Program-made: the position numbers and the translations under genes
Shown here: one piece after another, positions 1 through 6,497 of the stretch
How the letters are laid out: each line of letters opens with the position of its first letter
Numbering within the stretch: the stretch's first letter is position 1
Notes under the pieces: model-generated
Told to the model about the DNA's origin: nothing
Seen by the model: the letters and a program-made list of their open reading frames with translations, nothing else
The model's database searches: none
NCBI GenBank assembly: GCA_045648785.1
Contig: JAZROP010000033.1
Coordinates: 1 to 26,329 of the forward strand
DNA length: 26,329 bases
Direction of reading: 5' to 3'
From: RGIG7450 sp045648785
GTDB lineage: Bacteria > Bacillota > Clostridia > RUG12999

Positions 1-533
1 GCTTCGTCGCGAGCCATTTCATGAACGGTGTCATGTATTGCATCAAGTCCATTTTTCTTAGCGCAGGAAGCAAGGTCAAACTTACCCTGTGTTGCGCCAT
101 ATTCACAGTCAACTCTCCATTTAAGATTATCTTTTGTAGTAGCTTTCATGTTAGGCTCTAAATCTTCGCCTAAAAGTTCTGCAAACTTTGCAGCATGCTC
201 TGCTTCTTCATAAGCTGCTTTTTCCCAATAAAGACCCACTTCAGGATAACCTTCTCGGTGAGCAATTCTTGCCATGCAGAGGTACATTCCAACTTCAGCA
301 CATTCGCCGTTGAAGTTAGCCATAAGCTGGTCAAAAATATATTTTTTATCTTCCTCACTAATATCCGGATTATTTTTAACTGTTTTGCCATAAACACCAT
401 ATTCGTGTTCTGCTGCAAGAGCTGCGCCTTCTGCCATTTCATTGAATTTTACCGCTTTACATATCGGGCATTTTTCGGGGGCGCTATCTCCTTCGTGAAC
501 ATAACCACATACTGAACATACAAATTTTTTCAT
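1..533 (-). CDS. rbr: Reverse rubrerythrin (NADH peroxidase type), 3' end cut by window edge
   Basis: Non-haem di-iron peroxidase that reduces H2O2 in the cytoplasm of anaerobes. The first 177 codons are visible and the C-terminus lies beyond base 1. Domain order is reversed relative to classical rubrerythrin. An N-terminal rubredoxin-type knuckle comes first (CSVCG at residues 6-10, CPIC at about 22-25). The ferritin-like four-helix domain follows, with iron-ligand helices around NGECAEVGMY and YEEAEHAAKF and a later HDTVHEMARDEA. The ATG at 533 is preceded by AAAGGAG at a normal distance. perR ends 31 bases upstream with no terminator between, so the two genes are probably co-transcribed. 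In Clostridium acetobutylicum this enzyme class is repressed by PerR, which fits the context. The reverse-rubrerythrin assignment is firm because of the domain order. Confidence 0.9.
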   Translation of the reverse strand, partial: MKKFVCSVCGYVHEGDSAPEKCPICKAVKFNEMAEGAALAAEHEYGVYGKTVKNNPDISEEDKKYIFDQLMANFNGECAEVGMYLCMARIAHREGYPEVGLYWEKAAYEEAEHAAKFAELLGEDLEPNMKATTKDNLKWRVDCEYGATQGKFDLASCAKKNGLDAIHDTVHEMARDE

Positions 534-564
534 AATTTACTATCTCCTTTATAAAAATATTATT

Positions 565-954
565 TTATTTACATTTACTGCATTTACCGGTGAAATATAT
601 GTCCTTTGTCGAAATTTCAAAACCATCAGGCAACTCCGCCGGCGGAAAATTTATATCAAAATCGTAAACCTTGCCGCACTCCGTGCACAAAAAATGTCCA
701 TGATTGTCGGCACAGGCATCAAATCTTGACTGTTGCTCCTCAATTGTTATCATTTTAATAATTCCTTCGCCACTGAGAAGCTTTACCGTATTATATACGG
801 TTGTTTTTGAAAGTGTCGGTGCTTTGGGATGAAGTGCCAGATAAATTTCATCCACTGTCGGATGAGTCCGGTGCTCTCTTAGGTAATCAAAAATCATAAC
901 CCTTGTGAGCGACGGTCTAATATTGTGCTTTAGTAAAATTTCGGCTGATGTCAT
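565..954 (-). CDS. perR: Peroxide-responsive repressor PerR (Fur family)
   Basis: Metal-dependent DNA-binding repressor of peroxide-stress genes, 129 aa, a normal Fur-family length. It has an N-terminal winged helix (about 1-75, recognition region around LSKTTVYNTVKLL) and a C-terminal dimerisation domain. Structural zinc cysteines are C90xxC93 and C125xxC128. Candidate regulatory-metal ligands are H31, D83, H85, H87 and an Asp at about 98-100, arranged as in PerR (RFDACADNHGHF) rather than typical Fur. The ATG at 954 follows AGAGGTG. The reverse rubrerythrin gene directly downstream supports PerR over Fur or Zur. A consensus sigma-A promoter lies at 999-1027, and a small dyad over its -10 could serve autoregulation, although it is not the Bacillus Per-box sequence. 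Confidence 0.87.
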   Translation of the reverse strand: MTSAEILLKHNIRPSLTRVMIFDYLREHRTHPTVDEIYLALHPKAPTLSKTTVYNTVKLLSGEGIIKMITIEEQQSRFDACADNHGHFLCTECGKVYDFDINFPPAELPDGFEISTKDIYFTGKCSKCK

Positions 955-989
955 ATATTCACCTCTTTTCGATACAGTTTTGTATTGAT

Positions 990-1004
990 TACAAATTTAT
1001 TGTA
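990..1004. repeat. 15-bp dyad over the perR -10 box
   Basis: TACAA-ATTTA-TTGTA, with perfect 5-bp arms and a 5-bp centre, covers the -10 hexamer of the perR promoter. The size and position suit an autoregulatory Fur-family operator. The bases match the Bacillus Per box (TTATAATNATTATAA) poorly, so binding by PerR is only an inference. Confidence 0.4.
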
Positions 1005-1027
1005 GCATCATTTTTGTTATTTGTCAA
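999..1027 (-). promoter_or_regulatory. Sigma-A promoter of perR-rbr
   Basis: On the minus strand, TTGACA (1022-1027), a 17-bp spacer, then TACAAT (999-1004). Transcription would start about 40 bases before the perR ATG. This is the only promoter seen for perR and the rubrerythrin. Confidence 0.75.
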
Positions 1028-1030
1028 TAC

Positions 1031-1061
1031 TTTTTCAAAAAAATTTGAAAAATTTTTTCAA
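1031..1061. repeat. Nested TTTTTCAA / TTGAAAAA inverted repeats between divergent promoters
   Basis: TTTTTCAA (1031-1038), TTGAAAAA (1045-1052) and TTTTTCAA (1054-1061) alternate. The second and third form a perfect 8-1-8 palindrome that starts with the -35 box of tmcAL. The site sits between the divergent perR and tmcAL promoters. It may be an operator or simply an A/T-tract upstream element. Confidence 0.4.
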
Positions 1062-1087
1062 GTGTGATATAATAGCTATATTGGAGG
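1045..1087 (+). promoter_or_regulatory. Sigma-A promoter and ribosome-binding site of tmcAL
   Basis: TTGAAA (1045-1050), a 17-bp spacer and TATAAT (1068-1073) are followed by GGAGG (1083-1087), 9 bases before the ATG at 1097. The predicted leader is only about 15-20 bases. Confidence 0.72.
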
Positions 1088-1096
1088 ATTGGATAT

Positions 1097-2260
1097 ATGA
1101 ATATCTGTGGTATAATTGTTGAATATAATCCGTTTCATAACGGACACAAATATCATATTGAAAAGTCAAGGGAGCTTACGGGTGCAGACAGCATCATTGC
1201 CGTAATGAGCGGAAGTTTTGTTCAGCGTGGCAAACCTGCACTTTTTGACAAATTTATCAGGGCAAAATCTGCAATTGCAGGTGGCGTTGACCTTGTTATT
1301 GAGCTTCCCTTTTGCTACGCTTGTGCACCTGCACAGTTTTTTGCCGAGGGCGGCGTTCGTCTTCTTAGTGCAACAGGAATTGTAAACTCCATCTGCTTTG
1401 GCAGCGAAAGCGGAAATTTATCCACCCTCTCTCAAGACATTACCGATAAGGTTAAAATATATCTCGACTCGGGAATGTCCTATCCTGCGGCGTGTGCTGC
1501 CGCCTCTGAAAATCCCGTCTCCACGCCTAACGATATTTTAGGAGCAGAATATATTCGTGCTCTTTCATCATATGCACCCTATATAAAGCCATATGCTATA
1601 AAACGCACAGATGATGGTTATCACAGTGAAAATGCTGAAAATGGAACTGCAAGTGCAACAGCAATCCGGAAACTCATGTTTGAAAATAATTTTTTTGATA
1701 TAAAAGAGTTTGTCCCACGCAAGGTTTTTGATATTTTAAACCAAGAATACAAAAATGGAAATTATACCGATATTTCTCTTTTGAACAGTCTTGTTTTAGG
1801 CAAGCTCAGAAGCGGAATTTCCATGAGCAAAACTGCATATGTTGCCGAGGGACTTGAAAACAGATTTTACGATTGTGCCTTTACATCCACCTCATTGGAC
1901 GACTTAATATTCGCTGTAAAAACCAAACGATACACTCATGCTCGGCTTATGAGAATAGCTGCTTGTTATGCAACAGCTCTCTCCGACTCAGACCTGACGG
2001 ATTTTGTAAAATCAGGTCCGGCGTATATTCGCATACTTGCAGCAAACGAAAGAGGCAAAAAGCTGCTTTCCGTTATGAAAAAGAAAGCCACACTGCCCGT
2101 GATAACCACTCCGTCATCTTATAAAAAGCTTGATTCCTATGCTCAGAAGATGTTTGAGCTTGACTGCCGGGCAACCGATATTGCCGCACTTAGCAAAAAA
2201 AATCCTGCTCTGCGCGAAGGCAGGCAGGATTTCGGTAAACTCAATATTTTTTCAGACTGA
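1097..2260 (+). CDS. tmcAL: tRNA(Met) cytidine acetate ligase TmcAL (YlbM family)
   Basis: ATP-dependent enzyme that activates acetate and forms N4-acetylcytidine at the wobble base of elongator tRNA-Met. It has 387 aa, slightly shorter than Bacillus YlbM. The N-terminus carries the nucleotidyltransferase fold: GIIVEYNPFHNGHKYHI with the HxGH-type motif at H14-H17, then MSGSFVQRGKPALFDK, which is highly typical of the family. IELPFCYACAPAQFFAEG and FGSESG follow, also typical. It stands alone on the plus strand with its own promoter. Its last 20 bases overlap the 3' end of convergent trmR, and codons near its end contain the minus-strand terminator of trmR. Confidence 0.93.
   Translation: MNICGIIVEYNPFHNGHKYHIEKSRELTGADSIIAVMSGSFVQRGKPALFDKFIRAKSAIAGGVDLVIELPFCYACAPAQFFAEGGVRLLSATGIVNSICFGSESGNLSTLSQDITDKVKIYLDSGMSYPAACAAASENPVSTPNDILGAEYIRALSSYAPYIKPYAIKRTDDGYHSENAENGTASATAIRKLMFENNFFDIKEFVPRKVFDILNQEYKNGNYTDISLLNSLVLGKLRSGISMSKTAYVAEGLENRFYDCAFTSTSLDDLIFAVKTKRYTHARLMRIAACYATALSDSDLTDFVKSGPAYIRILAANERGKKLLSVMKKKATLPVITTPSSYKKLDSYAQKMFELDCRATDIAALSKKNPALREGRQDFGKLNIFSD
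2195..2232 (-). terminator. Intrinsic terminator of PHP-mltG-trmR, inside tmcAL
   Basis: Read on the minus strand: perfect 9-bp stem AAATCCTGC (2232-2224) and GCAGGATTT (2208-2200) with a 15-base loop, running into eight T residues (2202-2195). It begins 8 bases past the trmR stop and lies entirely within tmcAL codons. Confidence 0.78.
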
Positions 2261-2891
2261 CAGCAACCCCATCCCCTATCGGGATTATTGAAGTTGTGAG
2301 ACCCTCATCTTCCGAAAGTCTTTTTAAATATTCTTTCATATTCACTATAATTGTGCGGTGCTTTCTCGGTATAAATCCGGTTTCCGCCACTGTTCCCCGG
2401 TACAGAATATTATCAGATATCAAAAGTCCGCCGGGTTTTAAAAGTTTTAGGCATTTAGGAAGAAAATTGTTATATTGTCCCTTTGCCGCATCAACAAAAA
2501 CAATATCAAAGTTCTCTGCTATGTGGTCCATCACAGAAAGTGCATCGCCCCTCAGCAGAGTTATTTTTTTATCCATATTGGCACGATTAATATTGTTCTC
2601 TGCCTGAGCAGCCCTATCCTCATCCATTTCAATGGTGGTGATTTTCATTTTTTCAGAAAATCCGGCAAATAAAATGGATGAATACCCGATTGCACTACCA
2701 ACCTCAAGAATTTTCTCTGCACCCGTTATCTCACTCAGCAAACGGATAAGTTGTGCAACCTCTGGTGATATTATGGGAATATATTCTTTAAGAGCCTTTT
2801 CTTCAAGCTCTTTTAAAATTCCCGTATTTTCTTTTATCAGCGACCGAAGATAATCGGTTATCTGCTGAGTTGCAACGCTGTCGTCAAACAT
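2241..2891 (-). CDS. trmR: tRNA 5-hydroxyuridine methyltransferase TrmR (YrrM-type O-methyltransferase)
   Basis: SAM-dependent O-methyltransferase of the COG4122/YrrM family. In Bacillus subtilis TrmR methylates 5-hydroxyuridine at tRNA wobble position 34 to give 5-methoxyuridine. It has 216 aa with a Rossmann fold: ILEVGSAIGYSS (61-72) for SAM, IEMD (87-90), and FVDAAKGQY with metal-ligand candidates D134 and D160-N161. The gene follows mltG with three bases between stop and start, the same mltG-trmR order as yrrL-yrrM in Bacillus, which favours TrmR over a catechol or caffeoyl-CoA methyltransferase. The CAGGAG ribosome-binding site lies in the last codons of mltG. The peptidase-U32 partners (trhP) that follow in Bacillus are absent, and tmcAL converges here instead. 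Confidence 0.85.
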   Translation of the reverse strand: MFDDSVATQQITDYLRSLIKENTGILKELEEKALKEYIPIISPEVAQLIRLLSEITGAEKILEVGSAIGYSSILFAGFSEKMKITTIEMDEDRAAQAENNINRANMDKKITLLRGDALSVMDHIAENFDIVFVDAAKGQYNNFLPKCLKLLKPGGLLISDNILYRGTVAETGFIPRKHRTIIVNMKEYLKRLSEDEGLTTSIIPIGDGVAVSLKKY

Positions 2892-2894
2892 ATT

Positions 2895-3878
2895 TTACTC
2901 CTGTTTAGCCAGATGTTCCTCATAGGTTTTTGAAAAAGTATTCTTCCCTCCGGGAATTGCCGAAAAATAGAAATAATCCGTTTCGGCAGGATAAATAGCC
3001 GCCATAATGGCCTGCTCTCCCGGAGAAGCAATGGGGCCGGGTGGTAATCCTCTATTTATATAGGTATTATAAGGGGACTGCACTTTTATATCCTCATATG
3101 TCAGTCTGTCCTTTGGTTGCTTTGTTATATATATAACAGTCGCACACGATTCAAGACAACTGAAATTCACAGACTTTAGTCTGTTATGAAATACAGACGA
3201 AATTTTGTCCAGCTCTGATTTTCCCTCTTTTTCAATAATGGACGCAAGCGTTATCATCTCATGATAGGTAAATCCCATTTTTTCTGTCTGCTTTCTAAGC
3301 TCAGGTGTATATACTCTGTCAAACTGTGCAAGGCAGGCGTCTATAACCTGATGTGCCGTCATACTTTTATCAAAATAATAGGTTTCGGGAAAAATATATC
3401 CCTCAAGACGATATCTTCCGGCAGGCAAATCATCATTTATAAACTCATAATCAAATACGCCCGACTCAATTTCACCATAAAATTCCTCGGTCGGAATCCC
3501 AAGCTTTTCTTCAAACAGCTTTACCATATCGTCAATCTCGTATCCTTCCGGGATTGTAACCTTTACAATTGCATTTGCATTAAGAAGCTTGTCCATAATT
3601 TCAAAATATCCCATTTTTGAAGAAATTTCGGCATTTCCGGTGCGTATTTTCTGTGCATTACCACTTAACTTAATCAGACTTTTCATAACAAGCTTGCTCT
3701 TTATAAGCCCCTGTTCTTTGAGCATGCTTACCACACTGTTTGCACCGGCACCTTCCTCAATAACAATTTCCTTTTTAATTTCAGGAACAAATAATCCGTT
3801 TATGCCAAAATACAATACAGTTAGCACCAATACCGCTGCAATCGCAATAAGAAGTTGATTTTTCTTTTTTCGTTTCAT
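2895..3878 (-). CDS. mltG: Endolytic murein transglycosylase MltG
   Basis: Membrane-anchored lytic transglycosylase that cleaves nascent glycan strands and ends their elongation. It has 327 aa, with a short basic N-terminus and one membrane segment (about 8-30), a LysM-like region (about 35-110, with VTIPEGYEID), and the YceG catalytic domain. Signatures include LEGYIFPETYYF (158-169), LASIIEKEG with the probable catalytic Glu at 216, LESCATVIYI, NTYINRGLPPGPIASPG, and YFYFSAIPGG near the end. The family's usual SD before ATV is SC here, as in many clostridial members. GAGGGGG precedes the ATG at 3878. The PHP gene ends 30 bases upstream, with only a weak hairpin (3901-3920) over its stop codon, so co-transcription is likely. 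Confidence 0.93.
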   Translation of the reverse strand: MKRKKKNQLLIAIAAVLVLTVLYFGINGLFVPEIKKEIVIEEGAGANSVVSMLKEQGLIKSKLVMKSLIKLSGNAQKIRTGNAEISSKMGYFEIMDKLLNANAIVKVTIPEGYEIDDMVKLFEEKLGIPTEEFYGEIESGVFDYEFINDDLPAGRYRLEGYIFPETYYFDKSMTAHQVIDACLAQFDRVYTPELRKQTEKMGFTYHEMITLASIIEKEGKSELDKISSVFHNRLKSVNFSCLESCATVIYITKQPKDRLTYEDIKVQSPYNTYINRGLPPGPIASPGEQAIMAAIYPAETDYFYFSAIPGGKNTFSKTYEEHLAKQE

Positions 3879-3908
3879 AATCTTCCCCCTCTTTTAGAAG
3901 GGCAGATA

Positions 3909-5171
3909 TTATTTTCTGCCTATATTACTGAAATATTTTGTACGATCATTAATGTCAGGATATTTTTCACAAATCTTTGAGGAGAACATACCGTCCTCAA
4001 GATTTTCAGTTGCCGCACGCTCGTGTCCGATAAGTGCCCAGGTAGCCTCTTCAAGATGGCTGAACATTTCATCTCTCTGCGCAAGACAGATAAAAGACTG
4101 TCTCGGAGTGTTAATGTCCTCACCGCTTATCTGGAAAAGTCCGTGTTTATCACAGAGAGCCATAACGCGCTCCACCTGTTCTTTTGTGTTTCTGGACGGC
4201 ATATATGTTACCGCCTTAAAACCAAGTTCTTTTATCTCATCAAATAAAAGGTCAAGGTAATCATCTTCAAATTTCTGTGTTTTTTTATCGCCGGTAACCG
4301 AGTTTCCGACATCGCCCAGATATGCATAAGCCAGTATTGCACCTGTCTCATTTGCAAGTTTTACAATTTCTCTCACATCCACACACTCATCAGTTGCCGG
4401 GATGTAGAATTTTTCAACCAAATCACTTTTCAGTGCACCAAGAAGGTCATATTCATAGCAATCGTTATTTTCATCTGAAAGAAATCCTTCAATTTTAGAT
4501 GATATGGCAATCTTCATATCATTTTTCAGAAAATCTACAATAGCCTGTCCTCTTCCAAACTTTTCCACCAACTTACAGCTTAATGCAAAAAGAATATGAC
4601 GCTCTGTAATGCTACCCTTTTCATGAATCATTGAAAGCGGAATTACATCCTTATCAAAATCAAGTGTAATTCCATGAGGTGCCATAATTTCATTTATCTT
4701 TTCAACCATGGCACGGTTTCTTTTAAGTCTGGCCTCTGTTATCGGACCAAAAAAGTCCTTGATTTTATCAATCTGAGTATGAGGAATTCCGTGCAATGCT
4801 ACATATGCAACCTCATCCTGGTCGGGATTATTTATCTTTTTACCTGCAAGGCGTGTGTTTTTCATACTTACACGAACTTCGGCTCCGGCTGTAGCAGCCA
4901 TTCCAACTATATCCGCTGCCGCAAGAAATTCTTCTATACCCGATACGCTGTCATGGTCCATAATTCCCGCAGTTTTAAGTCCCGCATTATATGCCATCCA
5001 CACTGCCTTTGTTGGCGAATATGGCGAAAAAGAATATATGGTATGAATATGATTATTTACATCATTTCCCGTTTCGGGCTTTTTTATTTCACCTTTTTCT
5101 ATTTTTTTCATAAGGCCTTTTATAGCCTCAAGTCTTGTCTCAGCACTGCCGCCGTTTAATTTTTCAATCAT
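3909..5171 (-). CDS. Uncharacterised PHP-domain phosphoesterase-like protein
   Basis: Predicted cytoplasmic metal-dependent hydrolase, 420 aa, of the PHP (polymerase and histidinol phosphatase) superfamily. PHP motifs are visible: HIH (41-43), GIMDHDS with D72, H73 and D74, a GAEVRVSM segment, and a late SGEDINTPRQ where other family members often have a metal-binding Asp/His pair. The substrate is unknown, and it is longer than the RNase AM/YciV type. The reading frame extends to an ATG at 5204, but that codon sits at the expected transcription start of the promoter at 5211-5239. The ATG at 5171, preceded by AGAAAGGG, is therefore the better start. Downstream are mltG and trmR. Nothing in the context defines its role. 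Confidence 0.75.
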   Translation of the reverse strand: MIEKLNGGSAETRLEAIKGLMKKIEKGEIKKPETGNDVNNHIHTIYSFSPYSPTKAVWMAYNAGLKTAGIMDHDSVSGIEEFLAAADIVGMAATAGAEVRVSMKNTRLAGKKINNPDQDEVAYVALHGIPHTQIDKIKDFFGPITEARLKRNRAMVEKINEIMAPHGITLDFDKDVIPLSMIHEKGSITERHILFALSCKLVEKFGRGQAIVDFLKNDMKIAISSKIEGFLSDENNDCYEYDLLGALKSDLVEKFYIPATDECVDVREIVKLANETGAILAYAYLGDVGNSVTGDKKTQKFEDDYLDLLFDEIKELGFKAVTYMPSRNTKEQVERVMALCDKHGLFQISGEDINTPRQSFICLAQRDEMFSHLEEATWALIGHERAATENLEDGMFSSKICEKYPDINDRTKYFSNIGRK

Positions 5172-5210
5172 GGTTTTCCCTTTCTGCAAAACAAAATTCC
5201 ACATATGCCA

Positions 5211-5239
5211 ATTATAGCATTTTACCCTTATATTGTCAA
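5211..5239 (-). promoter_or_regulatory. Consensus sigma-A promoter of the PHP-mltG-trmR operon
   Basis: Minus strand TTGACA (5234-5239), a 17-bp spacer, TATAAT (5211-5216). Both hexamers are perfect. The start site is expected near 5204. This decides the PHP start codon in favour of 5171. Confidence 0.8.
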
Positions 5240-5246
5240 ATGCTAT
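5214..5246. repeat. Perfect 9-bp inverted repeat overlapping the PHP promoter
   Basis: ATAGCATTT (5214-5222) and AAATGCTAT (5238-5246) are exact reverse complements separated by 15 bases. One arm overlaps the -10 and the other the -35. The distal arm also contains the rlmH stop codon. Arm centres are 24 bp apart, close to two helical turns, as for a dimeric repressor. No U-tract follows on either strand, so it is unlikely to be a terminator. Confidence 0.55.
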
Positions 5247-5701
5247 TTATGATACTTCTCCCCTGCATTTATTTTAAATGCCCTGTAGGTCTGCTCTAAA
5301 AGAATGACCCTCATAAGCTGATGCGGAAAGGTCATATCCGAAAAGCTAAGCCGAATATCTGCCACCTTTTTAACCTCGTCACTAAGCCCCTCCGAACCGC
5401 CTATTATAAATGTTATTTCACTTTTTCCATTTACCCCGGCATCCTTCACAAGCCGAGCAAGCGCTTCGGACGAGTATTTCTTACCCTCTACACAGAGTGC
5501 AACCTTAAGGCTTGATGGATTAATTTTTTTAAGAATGAGCGCACCCTCTTTTTCCTTGTCCTGGTTTCCTCCAGTGTGACACTCGTCCACTTCGCAAATA
5601 TTTACTTTCCCAAATCTTGAAATTCTTTTTATATATTCTCCGCAGGCATCCTTAAAAAATTTCTCCTTAATTCCACCTACGCAAACTATCGAAATATTCA
5701 T
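5243..5701 (-). CDS. rlmH: 23S rRNA pseudouridine-1915 N3-methyltransferase RlmH
   Basis: SPOUT-family methyltransferase that modifies pseudouridine 1915 in helix 69 of 23S rRNA on the 70S ribosome. It has 152 aa from the ATG at 5701, which has GGAGG 4-5 bases upstream. The longer reading from 5722 has no ribosome-binding site and would start in the preceding terminator. Signatures include MNISIVCVGGIKEKFF, FIIGGSEGLSD (the SAM-binding glycine loop), LSFSDMTFPHQLMRVILLEQ and the C-terminal KINAGEKYHK, all canonical. It is the only gene here that clearly ends in TAG. It follows the S1-domain gene after a terminator hairpin and has no separate promoter that I can see. Confidence 0.95.
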   Translation of the reverse strand: MNISIVCVGGIKEKFFKDACGEYIKRISRFGKVNICEVDECHTGGNQDKEKEGALILKKINPSSLKVALCVEGKKYSSEALARLVKDAGVNGKSEITFIIGGSEGLSDEVKKVADIRLSFSDMTFPHQLMRVILLEQTYRAFKINAGEKYHK

Positions 5702-5710
5702 AATTCCTCC

Positions 5711-5750
5711 AAAAAAATTCAAAACCGCAGGAAACTTAAGTTCCCTGCGG
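5711..5750 (-). terminator. Intercistronic terminator between the S1-domain gene and rlmH
   Basis: Minus strand: CCGCAGG (5750-5744) pairs with CCTGCGG (5731-5725), and an inner AACTTAAGTT dyad continues the stem with one mismatch. TTTT, GAA and seven T residues follow. The last T directly abuts the GGAGG of rlmH. Confidence 0.7.
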
Positions 5751-5757
5751 ACACATT

Positions 5758-6141
5758 TTAACCTCTGTTTCGTCTCGTTTCCTTAACATTTGTTTTGAGC
5801 ATGCTCATTTTTTCGTCACTTTCCTTTTTAAACTTGGAAAGCATATCCTCAAAAGACATCTTCTCTGGTGGAGCAGGCTTAAATTCCTGTTTTGCAGGCC
5901 TTTCTAACGCCTGCTTTACAGACAAATCAAGTCTGCCATTTTTGCCCTCCGCAAGAATTTTTACCTTTACGATATCTCCCACCTTAAGATGGTCAGAAAC
6001 CTCTTTTACATACCCGAAAGAAATCTCCGAAATATGTACAAGTCCCTGCACGCCTCCCTCAAGCTCCACAAAAGCGCCAAAAGGTGCAATGCTTTTGACT
6101 TTTCCTTCTACAATTTTCCCCGTTTCAAGCTGTTTACTCAA
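5758..6141 (-). CDS. yabR: S1 RNA-binding domain protein (YabR / general stress protein 13 type)
   Basis: Small RNA-binding protein of 127 aa. One S1 OB-fold domain spans about residues 6-75: GKIVEGKVKSIAPFGAFVEL, GLVHISEIS, VGDIVKVKILAEG and GRLDLSVKQAL. A charged tail follows. The role is unclear; related proteins associate with ribosomes. The frame opens at TTG (6141), 8 bases after GAGGAGG. An ATG at 6146 is out of frame and meets a stop after two codons. The gene follows divIC by 36 bases, matching the Bacillus yabP-yabQ-divIC-yabR cluster, which is the main reason for the symbol. A terminator hairpin follows its stop. Confidence 0.85.
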   Translation of the reverse strand: MSKQLETGKIVEGKVKSIAPFGAFVELEGGVQGLVHISEISFGYVKEVSDHLKVGDIVKVKILAEGKNGRLDLSVKQALERPAKQEFKPAPPEKMSFEDMLSKFKKESDEKMSMLKTNVKETRRNRG

Positions 6142-6177
6142 AACATGCTCCTCCTCAGTTGTTATACTCTAATATAC

Positions 6178-6468
6178 TTAATTATCCTTGCCATCAATAA
6201 AGATTTTTTCATCTTCTTTACACATTCCAAGCTTGTCTCTCGCGACTTTTTCAATGTACTCATCCGTACCTATTTCGGACTTTTCTTCATCAATTTCGCG
6301 TGCAATCTCTTCCTGCTCTTTTATATCCTCATTATAATTTGCAAGGATGCGCTCACTCTCTTTTATTGTGCTATGCTGCGAATAAACAGTAACTGCAACA
6401 TAAACAACAATAAAGATGGAGCAAATTATCTTAAATCCCTTGCTGTTTATTATATCAAAAAGTCTCAT
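6178..6468 (-). CDS. divIC: Septum formation initiator DivIC/FtsB family
   Basis: Bitopic division protein that pairs with FtsL in the septal complex. It has 96 aa: a short cytoplasmic N-terminus, one membrane helix (about 12-31), an extracellular coiled coil rich in Glu and Lys (about 34-65), and the family-typical ending EYIEKVARDKLGMCKEDEKI. The ATG at 6468 follows AGAGGTG. It sits between yabQ and the S1-domain gene, as in Bacillus. Division needs it in growing cells while yabPQ are sporulation genes, so a vegetative promoter should exist. The 29-base gap to yabQ is A/T-rich with two TATAAT-like strings (about 6482-6496) but no convincing -35 box. Confidence 0.92.
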   Translation of the reverse strand: MRLFDIINSKGFKIICSIFIVVYVAVTVYSQHSTIKESERILANYNEDIKEQEEIAREIDEEKSEIGTDEYIEKVARDKLGMCKEDEKIFIDGKDN

Positions 6469-6497
6469 CAGACACCTCTATTATATTAATTATATAA

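Noticed and set aside
2261..2345. Plus-strand terminator for tmcAL inside trmR
   Set aside because: Short stems such as ATCCC/GGGAT and AGAC/GTCT are visible, but none has both a good stem and a U-tract.
3901..3920. Terminator between the PHP gene and mltG
   Set aside because: GGCAGA and TCTGCC form only a 6-bp stem over the PHP stop codon, with no U-tract, so co-transcription is more likely.
4674..5159. Long plus-strand ORF opposite the PHP gene (161 codons)
   Set aside because: No ribosome-binding site, a Cys/Tyr/Phe-rich antisense-like composition, and it lies opposite a clearly conserved gene.
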